From NCBI GenBank assembly GCA_029449245.1, contig JANATF010000013.1, forward strand, positions 1,240,001 to 1,304,000: a stretch of 64,000 nucleotides of DNA, written 5' to 3'. Below the pieces are notes generated by a model. It had not been told where the DNA came from. It ran no database searches and saw nothing but the letters and a program-made list of their open reading frames with translations. Positions 46,849 to 58,400 of this stretch are shown piece by piece. Both the position numbers and the translations under genes were made by a program. Every line of letters begins with the position of its first letter. Within the stretch, counting starts at the first letter, position 1. Origin of the DNA: Mortierella alpina. Lineage: Eukaryota > Mortierellomycota > Mortierellomycetes > Mortierellales > Mortierellaceae.

Positions 46849-47393
46849 TTCTCTTTTCAAGAGCGTAGGCGTGCAAGAGGGCTGTAAGGAAAGAGACAGG
46901 AGCGAGAGCCGTAGAGCAAGAGGCAGCAAATGAGTTCAGATTTCGACGAGGCAAAGCAAGTGCGGGACTGAAGGGAGGATGGATGGAAAGAAGAGGGGAA
47001 AAGTGAGAGCACGACATAAATGCTTGTGAAAACTGAGCTCAGCACACGGCGGTAGGGATCGTGCCGCCGGGATGTTCACACGCTGGACAGCGCATGCGGC
47101 GATGGTGGACCACCACAGGCAGCAGGGCACGGGCAGCAGGGCACAGGCAGCTGCAGCTGGAGCAAGGTGCGCTCCCACGCAGCTAGGCAGGGATATGGAT
47201 GGTGCTCAAACGAGCTTGCGCACATCTGCGGGAAAGCCATAGCAACAGCCAGTGCCGCAAGCGCGGCTCCTCTTGCGCCATTTGCGCTATCGTGTGGGAG
47301 CACAGCAACCAAGGCGTGCACCCGCCTCAGGAACCACAGGAACGCCTTGAGGACCACACAGTCGCCATCAGGCAGCAATACACGCCCCATGCG

Positions 47394-47416
47394 GGCAGGC
47401 AGGCAGGCAGGCAGGC
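47394..47416. repeat. (GGCA)n microsatellite
   Basis: Nearly six perfect copies of GGCA. Confidence 0.95.
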
Positions 47417-47590
47417 TCATTCGTTGCCACAGGGCATAGGCAGCCTGTATGCAGACCCTGTCCTGCCGCCAGCTCTGCTGCACTCTCTCGCTCTCCCTTT
47501 GTCCACCGCGAAAGCGCAAGGGGGGTGCTCCATCATCGCTCAGACCCATCTTCATGGCGAAGGCGAGGCTGGACGCGAGCAAATCACTCA

Positions 47591-47622
47591 TCATCACCCA
47601 TCATCACCCATCATCACCCATC
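47591..47622. repeat. 10-bp tandem repeat, about three copies
   Basis: TCATCACCCA three times, about 75 bp upstream of the ATG of the LRR gene, probably in its leader. Confidence 0.9.
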
Positions 47623-47693
47623 TCCATCGTCTGTCCCCCTCATCGGCCTCTCCTCCTACTCCATTGAACCTTATTCCATTTCATTCTCTGACC

Positions 47694-50626
47694 ATGTCTC
47701 GCAATGACCTGTCGCAGCAGCTCCAGTACGGAAGCACGACCGTCCACGTCCAGGTCCATCCGGGCACTCCTGAGACCCAGGGCGACCCCTATGTACTTTT
47801 GGAAGATATCCAAGAGCGCTTCCAAGAGCACTTTCCAGATACCGCCAAGTTCGCATGTGGTGATCGCCATGTCAGCTTCATGCGCGATGCCAATGACAAT
47901 GAGTATGCCAGTTCGGGCTACCTTTGACTTGTGACCCGTGACGGACCAGAGAAGTTGCCACTGACTGCCAGTTGACACTCATATTTAGGTTGTTGCCCAA
48001 GCGGTTTGCGCACCAGCCTGGCGAGGTTGTCGAGATCACGACAACTGCTACCTCCACGTATCCACCAGGATACCATGAATTGAACTTCATATCACCTCGG
48101 CAGCTCTCCGGGCAAGGTACCATCCCCCAATCGACCTCAGTCGAGCCCCTGGCCAGGTCAAGTCAAGATGGTCAGAAGGAGCAGGCAGACCTTATTCACA
48201 GTGACTTTCAGCAGTGTTTCTTTGAAATGAAGGCGCCAATGGCTGAGAATAACGACCTTCAGCAGCAGATATGTGAGAAGCAGCAACCCATGTTGCAGAT
48301 GCAACAACAAGCACTAGACCAACCTGCGGTTGTACAAGGACGAATTCATGCACTCCTTGGACAAACGCACGAGCTGCACGAGTGTCCACTTCCACGACTA
48401 TTCATCATCTTACCCAAGGAAACCGACGCGCGGGACCATGCCAGCCCTCTCGACAACCAGTTCCGCCTCTGCTTTCTCTGCGAATGCGGCGAGCACACCA
48501 AGGAGCTCAACGGCGACAGTATTAATATTTCACATCACATCCACGTTGTCAAACATGAGGGATACGACCTCCAAAGGCCCAACGAGTTTTTCCAATTGTA
48601 CGGCAGGCACATGATGACTGTGCTCGAGATGATCAAATATGGAGTCACGACCGCCGACATTTACATTCCCGCCCTGTCTACCGCGAATGTCTCCGGGACC
48701 ATGGATATATCAAAGGACGCACTGAAAGTTATCTCAGAGTCAGACGTCAACCAGTCTATCAAGCACCTACAACAATTTGCAAACAATATTTCAGTCAAAC
48801 AAGACTCGGCAAAAATCGATAAAGCGGAATCGCTCACTAGACTGGATGCTTTGGAGGACGGAGACCTTCGTCAATTGAAAGACTTTATCAGGGACACGGA
48901 TGAGCATTGGGTACCAGGGAACCTCTACCGAATTGCTACCCAACAGGGTCATTTCAAATGGGTGTGCCTCGACCATTACCGTATTGCATACAAAGAAATA
49001 GAGGAACAGGCGCTTGCGATTACAGTTGCGGTGAATGGTGGAAGTTATCGACCGCAACTCGGCCAAGTTTCGATCACCCTGAAATCCGACATCAGCGCCG
49101 CAAGATTCTTCACTGCTTTAGCCAAAGCAAGACATATGGTCGACCTTGATATCTCATTCGCCTGGGATTGCTCCAAAAGTGAACTTGAAGCTTTAGCGAG
49201 TGCACTCACGAATTTATCATTACGAATGCTCCGCCTTGAGCTCCAGCAGTTTCAAACAAGCCTCGCCAGCAAACTCTTTTCAAAATCCACACGACATGAG
49301 GTTCTATTTCGCATGGTTAGGCATCCAAGTCTGAGAATTAGCCATATTGTTATTCCAAAGGACATCACCAAGCGTTCCATTCTACCGCCAAACACATCGT
49401 GGTATTTTAGCAATCTATCTTTTGAGATGATGGCTCGATCGGTCGGGGGCAGTGGGTCTTTGGAGCTCTGCAAGTCGCTCAAGACCAACTCGACTCTGAC
49501 CGAGTTACACTTGGTAGGCAACTCGATCGGTGACAGCGGAGCTCGAGCATTGTCTGAGGCGCTCAAGACCAACTCTACTCTCACCAGTTTGGACCTGGTC
49601 GGTAACTCGATCAGGGACGACGGAGCTCGGGCATTGTCTGAGGCTCTGAAGATCAACTCGACCTTAACTACTTTAGACCTGAGGGACAACTTGATTTGGT
49701 ATCCTGGATTTCTGGCATTCTCTGAGATTGTCAGGACGAACACAACCATGACGACTTTGGACCTGAGAGGTAACTTGATCGGAGGCAACTCAGCTTTGGC
49801 GTTTGCTGACTCACTCAAGAGCAGGTCGATTGTTGTCACCTTGGACTTTTACCACAGCTCAGTTGGAGACCATGGAGCCAGGGCGTTGGCTGAGACAGTC
49901 AAAACCAATTCGACTCTGACAGCTATAGATTTGGGCTCCAACTCGATCGGGGACACCGGAGCCGTGGCACTGTCTGGGGCACTCAAGATCAATACCACTC
50001 TCACCGCGTTGGATCTGAGAGTCAACGCGATCGGAGACGATGGGGCTCTGGCATTATTTGAGGCACTTAAAGTGAACTCGACTCTGGCAACGTTGAACTT
50101 GGGATGGAATATGATCAAAGACAACGGAGCGCAGGCGCTGTCTCAGGCACTCAAAATCAACTCCACTCTAACCGTGCTATACTTGGGTTCCAACTCTATC
50201 GGGGACAAAGGAGCTCGTGCAATGTCCAAGGGACTTGAAGCCAACTCGTCTCTGACAACCCTGTACTTGGGTTCTAACGATATCGGTGACGACGGAGCTC
50301 AGGCTCTAGCTGAGGCACTCAAGATCAACTCGACTTTAACCACTTTGGACCTATACCACAACTTGATCGGAAACAAAGCAGCCCAGGCCCTGTCCGAGTC
50401 ACTCAAGACCAACTCGACATTGACCATTCTGCATTTAGGGTGGAACGTTATTGAGGACAGCGGCATTGTAGCACTAACAGAGGCACTAGAGACCAACATG
50501 ACCCTGGCCACATTATACGTGGTGGGCAATTCATTCGGGGACAACGGCGTTAGGGCGCTATACCAGGTGTCCAAGACAAGTCGATGTGAAATCACTCACG
50601 GTATTTTGAATCCGACTGCAGACTGA
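47694..50626 (+). CDS. RNI-like leucine-rich-repeat protein, 2 exons, 948 residues
   Basis: Exons 47694-47902 and 47989-50626. The intron (86 bp) has donor GTATGC and acceptor ATTTAG; without it the first exon runs into a TGA at 47925. Splicing joins NDNE to LLPKRFAHQPGEVVE. Residues 1-110 form a compact unknown domain. About 115-165 is Gln- and Met-rich, with coiled-coil character. About 170-310 is another unknown domain (FRLCFLCECGEHTKEL, ISHHIHVVKHEGYDL). Residues about 562-930 are thirteen 28-residue repeats of the ribonuclease-inhibitor (RNI) type, with consensus LKTNSTLTTLDLGSNSIGDDGARALSEA, a protein-binding scaffold. Partner and function are unknown. AATAAA follows the stop at once (50627-50632). 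Confidence 0.85.
49465..50570 (+). repeat. Thirteen 84-bp coding repeats (LRR units)
   Basis: Each unit encodes 28 residues beginning near LKTNSTLT and ending near ALSEA. The fifth unit is the most degenerate (LKSRSIVVTLDFYHSSVGDH). Units 1-2 and 9-11 are closest in sequence. Confidence 0.9.
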
Positions 50627-50632
50627 AATAAA
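50627..50632 (+). terminator. AATAAA polyadenylation signal of the LRR gene
   Basis: AATAAA begins at the base after the TGA stop. Confidence 0.55.
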
Positions 50633-51364
50633 TTGCGAGTGTACATGGTACAGGGAGTGAAAGCCCGTTATCTCAGACTGCATCGTTGGGAGATTTTTCT
50701 CGTAGGCGGCACTTCAGGTCCAGGAGGAGTTGTTAAAGTCCGAAGAGTTCCTGTGTGAAGTTGGGATCGGCATATTGTTACTGCTGGTGGTGTTCATGCT
50801 GCTGTACCTGCTTTCATGCGGATAGGTCGAGGCAAGCTACGCTTGGGATCTAGATCAAGGGTAGTGGCGTATAGATCCTAGCCACCCCTCTTTTCTCGGA
50901 CGCCAGGTAGACAATATATCTCGAGCAATATGTTATTTAAAACATAACTGTCGCAACTTAGAGTGGCCGGAGCATCTCAGCTTCCACTTTCGATGTCTGC
51001 TACATAGGGCCCCTGGCGGGAGTCTTCCCTTTTGAGGTTCTATTTGAATAAAGGCGGTAAATTTTCGGTTGTGATGACTCCGAAGAATATGGAAGTAGAC
51101 GAAAGACATGGGATGCTCTGAATACAACATCCTATCATAGCACCCTCAGGGGAGTGAAGTGAATGGAGTCATATAGAGCCCTCATTTTGACAATGGGTGT
51201 GCTTGCTTGACCGTATTTCGGTCCTCCCAACTTCATTACGTACGATAGACAAGATCCGGATAAAACATGCTCAGAAGGCATAGCACCAAATATCGGCTAG
51301 ACTGCTAGAAGTTGACCAGTACTGCCCTTCAAGCTATCAATGTTGAAGGAGTAAATGCTTACAG

Positions 51365-51370
51365 TTTATT
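51365..51370 (-). terminator. AATAAA polyadenylation signal of NRPS 2
   Basis: AATAAA on the minus strand 33 bp behind the NRPS 2 stop (TGA at 51404-51406), almost the same spacing as in NRPS 1. Confidence 0.65.
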
Positions 51371-51403
51371 CAATCTAGCTAACCTTAGGCGTAGCGAACC
51401 CCA

Positions 51404-54400
51404 TCAGTGCAACTTCTCGATCCAAGCTGCAACGATGCGCGCAACTACAGCCAGATTCTTGGACGTCTTCATGTCTTTATGTTTACACTCAACATCATGC
51501 ACCTCAATATCACCGCGTGTATAAGGGTACCAGAGGGACGGGTCTGTCAACTGCATGCCCACCTGGTACGGAATTGTTGCTCTGATGAAGAGAATGTCGC
51601 CATGGTACACTGAGGGCACGAAAGCTCGTTCCAACCGTGAAAGGTTGAGAAGGACGGGCATAGCAATCTTCTTGAACGCCAGAGCATCGTCTGTAGGAAC
51701 GTCCCCAACGATACCATCCAAGAACTCATCATACTCCTTGATCTCCTCCTGATAACCCGATTCCATTTTCTCCTCCACAGGGCTTGTCAGTCTAGTATCC
51801 ATCATTGCAAGCAAAGATACGGTGTCACCTTGGCTCTGGAGCTCCACGGCTATGTTCTGAGCAACTAGACCACCAGATGACCAGCCAAGTAGATAGTACG
51901 GACCGTGAGGCTGAATCTTCCGGATGTGTTCGATATAGTCCAGAGTCATTTCCTCGACCGAGGTCGGCAAAGGAGACTTTCCATCAAAGCCACGGGCCTG
52001 CAAGCCATATAATGGCTGCTCAGGATGCAGGTTCTGAGCCAGGCCCTTGTAGGACCAGCACAGTCCTAATCCAGAATGAACACAGAAAAGCGGAGCCCGA
52101 CATCCTTGAGTCTTGAGCGGAAGTAAAACACTGTACTCATCGTCCTGAGTATTCTTGACATAACCATGAACTAGGTTCGTGGCCAATTTGGCAACCGTCG
52201 GAGCCGAGAAAAGCACATGGAGCTTCAAATTAAATCCCAGACTTGAGCGGACGATATTAATCATGCGTACAGCAAGGAGGGAGTGGCCACCGAGTGTGAA
52301 AAAGTTGTCATGACGACCAACTCTCTCGACCTTTAGCAGGTCCGACCATATCGCCGCCAATGCCATCTCATGATCACCATGAGGTGCTACATAGGCACAA
52401 GTGACAAGAGAGTCGCCACTGGGCTCAGGAAGAGCGTGGCGGTCGATCTTGTCGTTATTGGTCAGCGGGAAGGCGTCCATGCATACAAACGCCGAGGGGA
52501 TCATGTACTCTGGCAAACTGGCGGAGAGATACTCGCGCAAAATGCGGACGAGATTTTCCTGGGGCGCTGCCACAACATAGGCTACTAGTCGCTTGCTGCC
52601 GGTGCTCTCGCTTATTGCGAGGACCACAGCCTCGCGCACCTGTGAGTGTTCAGCAAGACGTGCTTCAATTTCACCGAGCTCGACTCGGAACCCACGGATC
52701 TTGACTTGAGTGTCGTTGCGGCCTAAGAATACCAAGTTTCCATCGCGCAAGTAGCGCACCATATCGCCAGTCTTGTACATTCGCGCACCTTGTAGTTTGG
52801 AAAATGGGTCCGGAAGGAATCGCTCAGCTGTGAGGCCTGGTTGATTGAGATATCCCTTTGCGACCCCAGGTCCGCTAATATAGAGTTCTCCAATAACTCC
52901 AAGAGGAACAGGAGTGAGATACTTGTCCAGGACATACGCGCAAGTGTTTGATATAGGTCGTCCTATGGGGAGACGTTCCAGTTGGTCCACAGCGCCTATT
53001 GCTGTATACGACAAGGCGCTCACGGTCGTCTCCGTGGGACCATACTGGTTGTCAAGACGGACAGGTCCGCACTGCTGAAGAATAGCAAGGTAGGCTTTGC
53101 GTGATCCTTGCTCTGATCCCGCAATGAGGTATTTCAGTCGTGACAAGGTGTCGCCAATGACGTAGGCATATTGATGAAGGAGGCCATTGTTGGTATTGAA
53201 GACCGTGACTTGGCGACAGATGAACTCCTCCGCAAGAAGGTAAGGATCCAAATACGTATCATTGTCAATAATGACAATACGTGCACCATGCACAAGAGGA
53301 GCCCAGACGTCGTATGTGCTGGGGTCGAAAGATGGATTGTTTGAGAATGCAACAACATCCTCGGGCTCCAATTCGGCTAAATCGTTACTAGTGACCAGAT
53401 TCACAATGCCTCGATGAGATATCATGACACCTTTGGGACGGCCAGTGGTTCCAGATGTATACATGACATATGCTGTGTCTTGACTCGATGCCAAGGGGCT
53501 CTCAAAGCTCTCTAAGTCGGATAACATCAGGGAAGAAGGATGAAAAGATGTTAGCATTAGTTTGTAGCACCTCTTTATGGGATTCGAAAGGGCAAAGGCT
53601 GCCCAAGCGAATGTCACCCACCTTGCACATGCTCAGTCTTCCTCTGCTTCGCACTGATACAAAGTACAGTTCCTTCAATTCCAGGAGGGACGCCTGTGCT
53701 CTCATCCGTGACCAGAATCGTCGATCCACAGTCGGATGCGATATACGCTTGTCGGTCCACTGGCGCCCTGGTATCGATGGGAACATAAGCAGCTCCAATC
53801 TTCAGGATTGCAATCTGCGACGCAACAAGGTGAATCGATCTGTCGAGCAGCAGCATGACGTAGTCGCCTGGCTTAACACCCTTCTCGACTAGCTGACACG
53901 CAATCCAATTGGCCCATAAATCTAACTCGCGGTATGTGAGCGACCGTTCGTGGTGTGCAATGGCGATGGCCTCGGGCGATAACTTGACTTGCTTCTCAAA
54001 GAGCTGGTGAAGACAAGTGTTGTCAGGGTATGGCTGATTGATTGTGTTCCACGTCTCGAACAAAAGCTCTCGTTCAGCCGCCCCAAGGATCGGAGCCGTT
54101 CCAATCGACTCTTCAGTGCTATCCGTCATCCACCGTAGCAGAGCCTCCAGGTATCCGACATGACGGCGAATGGTCTCGCAGTCGAAGATAGCGGTAGAGT
54201 AACTTAGACCTCCTACAATCTCGCCATTCTGCTCACCCAAAGTGAGGTCCAGATCGAACTTGGAGATATCATAATGAATATCCTCATTGATAGTCTCTGT
54301 GCCATGCAACTTCAGCGAGTCATGATCACCATCCTGCCAGGCAAACATCACCTGAAAGAGCGGAGTCATGTCTGTACGCCGAGGGGGTTGGACAATCTCG

Positions 54401-55400
54401 ACCACCTGCTCAAACGGAATATCCTGGTGCGCCTGCGCTGCAATCGCCGTCTTGCGCACACGTTCCAGAAGCTGTGTCGCACTGGGTTCTCCTGACAGAT
54501 CGATACGAAGTGCGAGAGTGCTGACAAAGAATCCAATCAGTTGCTCCACCTGTTGATGGTTGCGGTTGGCTGAAGGAGTACCAATGACGATGTCGTCTTG
54601 TCCTGATAAGCGTGAGAGAACAGCACTCCAAGCAGCCAGCGTCGTCATGAACATAGTGACCCCGTGCTTTTGCGACAGAGTCTTGAGGGCGCCGGTGAGC
54701 TGAGAGTCGAAGCGAATGGGAACTGAGGCTCCAGAAAACGATTGCTGAGGAGGCCGAGGTCTGTCGGCTGGCAGTTCAATGTACGCTGGTGCACCTGTAA
54801 GGTTTTCGCGCCAATATGCGGCTTGGTCTTTGAGTTTGTCCTGCTTGAGCCATTGTCGTTGCCATGCAGCATAGTCTGGATACTGAATGGACAGTGGAGC
54901 CAATGGGTTGGGCTGTCCAGATGAATATGCCTCGTAAAGCGTGTTGAGTTCGCGGATCATCACACCCATGGACCAGCCATCGGTGACAATGTGGTGCATT
55001 GTGATCAGGAAAAGATGTTCATCGTCTGCAAGCTGGATGAGCTGCGCACGAACCAGCGGACCGTTCTCCAGATCAAAAGGCGTCCTGCTTTCTTGGGTAG
55101 CCAGCTGCCTGGCAATTGCCTCTCTGTCTTGTTCGCCTCTCAAATCACGGATGACGAGAGGAAAGCCTTTGTCAGGAGGCAGAAGCTGGACCTGGGGATG
55201 ACCGTCAATAGTCACAAAGACCGTGCGAAGAGACTCATGTCTGCAGAAGAGTGCATTCAGACTCTGTTCCAAGGCATCATGATTGAGGGGTCCGTGGAGT
55301 CGGCTGGCAAAGGGAACGTGGTATATTTCGCTGAGTCCATCCATCTGAGCAAGGAACCACAGGCGCTGTTGAGCAAACGACAGCTCTAGAGGGCTGTCTT
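51404..55400 (-). other. NRPS 2, last module and release: C (LCL) - A - T - TE
   Basis: A-domain code DPYNIGQVSK, close to the preceding module. A10 reads NNDKIDR (Gly replaced by Asp; lysine kept). The carrier and thioesterase are nearly the same as those of NRPS 1 (GWSSGG, MMDTRL, ECKHKD). The His candidate lies in ECKHKD. Confidence 0.88.
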
Positions 55401-58400
55401 TCGCAACAGGAACAATGACCGGGTGTGTGGATTCTTGTAGATTGGCGCTGCTTTCGAGTGCCTCACCAAGAGCGCAGAGTGTAGGAGAGGAGAAAAGCGT
55501 AGATAGTGACATGTGCACTCCAAAATTCAGAACGCGGTTCATGAGGCGCACAGCAAGAAGGGAGTGACCACCGAGCATGAAAAAGTTGTCGTGGCGGCCA
55601 ACTTGCTCGACGTTTAACAGATCTGACCAGATCGCGGCCAGTGCGATCTCAAGATCCCCCTGCGGTGCAACATAGTCACTGGTGGCAAAGGAGTCGCTAC
55701 TGGGCTCAGGGAGAGCGCGGCGGTCGATTTTGCCGTTGTTGGTGAGCGGGAAGACGTCCATACGCACAAACGCCGAAGGGATCATGTACTCGGGTAGACT
55801 GACGGACAGATACTCGCGCAAGGTGCGGACGAGATCCTGGTGAGCCATTGCCACAACGTAGGCTATCAACCGTTTGTTATCAGTGCCTTCACCTAGCACG
55901 AGGACCACAGCCTCGCGCACCTGAGCGTGGTCAGAAAGGCGCGCTTCAATCTCGCCGAGTTCGACTCGGAACCCACGGATCTTGACCTGGTTGTCGCTGC
56001 GGCCCACAAACACAAGGTTTCCATCAGGTGAGTAGCGCACCAAATCACCAGTCTTGTACATGTGTGCGTTCTCGATTTTGGCGAAAGGGTCCGGAAGGAA
56101 TCGCTCAGCTGTTAGGTCTGGTCGATTGAGGTATCCCTTCGCGACACCAGGTCCGCTAATATAGAGTTCACCAACAACTCCGAGAGGCACAGGAGTGAGA
56201 TACTTGTCCAGGACATACACGCAGGTGTTTGATATAGGACGTCCAATGGGGAGGCGTTCCAGATGGTTGACTGCGCTTGTTGCTGTGTAGATCGTAGCGG
56301 TCACTGTCGTCTCCGTAGGTCCATAATGATTCACGAACCGGACGCGTCCGCCATGTTGAAGAATAGCAGAGTACGCCTTGCAAGATCCTTGTTCCGATCC
56401 TCCAATGAGGTATCTTAATCCTGACAAGGTGTGGCCAATTAGGTGGGCATATTGGTTGAGGAGGCCGTTGCTTATATTGAATAGCGTGACTTGGTGACGG
56501 AGGAGTTCCATCGCGAGGCGATATGGATCCAAGATCGTATCCTTGTCGATAACGGCAATACGTGCACCGTGTACAAGTGCTCCCCAGATCTCATATGTGC
56601 TGGGGTCAAAAGCAGGATTGCTTGAGAATGCAAGAATATCCTCCGCGCGTAACTCGGCAAATTCGTTATTTGTGATCAAATTCACGATGCCTCGATGCGG
56701 TACAATGACCCCCTTGGAACGACCCGTTGAGCCAGACGTATACATAATATAAGCGGTATCATGGACAGACGTGGCATGTTTGAATTCGACTAATTTGACC
56801 ATCAACAGCAAACAGGGGAAGGTTGTATCAGTACTCCCTCAGAAAAATGCTTCAGATGCATCGATAATTCCTCTATCGGACTCACATACCACGCATATGC
56901 CCAGTTTTCCTTTGCCTCTCACTGATACGAAGTACAGTTCCTTGAATTGCAGGAGGGACGTCTGTGCTCGTATCCGTGACCAAAATCGTCGATCCACAGT
57001 CGGATGCGATATATACTTGTCGGTCAACTGGCGCCCTGGTATCGATGGGAACGTAGGCAGCTCCAATCTTGAGGATTGCGATTTGCGACGCGACAAGGTC
57101 AATTGATCTGTCGAGCAGCAGCATGACGTAGTCGCCTGGTTTGACACCCGTCTCGACTAGCTGACACGCAATCCAATTGGCCCATGAATCCAGCTCGCGG
57201 TATGTGAGCATCTGTTCGTGGTGTACAATGGCGATGGCCTCGGGCGACAATTCGACTTGCTTCTCAAAGAGCTGGTGAAGACAAGTGTTGTCGGGATATG
57301 GCTGATTGACTGTGTTCCACGTCTGCAACAAAAGCTCTCGTTCAGCCGCCCCAAGGATCGGAGCCGTTCCAATCGACTCTTCAGTGCTTTCCGTCATCCA
57401 GCGCAGCATAGCCTCCAGGTATCCGACATGTCGGCCAATGGTCTCGCGGTCGAAGATAGCGGTCGAGTAGTTTAGATCTCCTACAATCTCGCCATTCTGC
57501 TCGCCCAAAGTGAGCTCCAGTTCGAACTTGGCAACATCGTAATGAACATCTTCAGAGACAGCCTCGATATCACGCAACATCAGCGTGCCAACATCATCGT
57601 CCTGCCAGGCAAACATCACTTGAAAGAGCGGAGTCATATCTGTACGCCGAAGAGGTTGGACAGTTTCGACCACCTGCTCAAACGGAATATCCTGGTGCGC
57701 CTGCGCTGCAATCGCCGTCTTGCGCACACGTTCTAGAAGCTGTGTCGCACTAGGTTCCTCAGACAGATCGATACGAAGTGCGAGAGTGCTGACAAAGAAT
57801 CCAATCAATTGCTCCACCTGTTGATGGTTGCGGTTGGCAGAAGGAGTACCAATGACGATATCGTCCTGTCCTGATAAGCGTGAGAGGACAGCACTCCAAG
57901 CAGCCAGCGTCGTCATGAACATAGTGACCCCGTGCTTTTGCGACAGAGTCTTGAGGGCGCCGGTGAGCTGAGAGTCGAAGCGAATGGGAACTGAGGCTCC
58001 AGAAAACGATTGCTGAGGAGGCCGAGGTCTGTCGGCTGGCAGTTCAATGTACGCTGGTGCACCTGTAAGGTTTTCGCGCCAATATGCGGCTTGGTCTTTG
58101 AGTTTGTCCTGCTTGAGCCATTGGCGTTGCCATGCAGCATAGTCTGGAGACTGGATGGACAGTAGAGCCAATGGGTTGGGCAGTCCAGATGAATATGCCT
58201 CGTAAAGCGTGTTGAGTTCGCGGATCAGCACACCCATAGACCAGCCATCGGTGACAATGTGGTGCATTGTGATCAGGAACAGGTGTTCATCGTCTGCAAG
58301 CTGGATGAGCTGCGCACGAACCAATGGGCCGTTCTCCAGATCAAAGGGCGTCCTGCTTTCCTGGGCAGCCATCTGCCTGGCAATTGCCTCTCTGTCTTGT

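Larger units (their letters stand above)
46849..47693. other. Shared upstream region of the ABC transporter and the LRR gene
   Basis: 845 bp between divergently transcribed genes, so it should hold both promoters. It is fairly G/C rich, with GGCAGCAGG-type repetitions around 47110-47160 and two simple repeats listed separately. Long open frames on both strands are low-complexity and show no domain. Confidence 0.5.
50627..51403. other. Convergent intergenic stretch between the LRR gene and NRPS 2
   Basis: 777 bp between two stop codons. Apart from poly(A) signals at both ends nothing was recognised; a short palindrome (TGTACATGGTACA, near 50640) may be chance. Confidence 0.6.

Noticed and set aside
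46130-47600. Several long ORFs in the transporter/LRR shared upstream region
   Set aside because: Low-complexity translations on both strands driven by G/C-rich simple repeats, with no recognisable domain.
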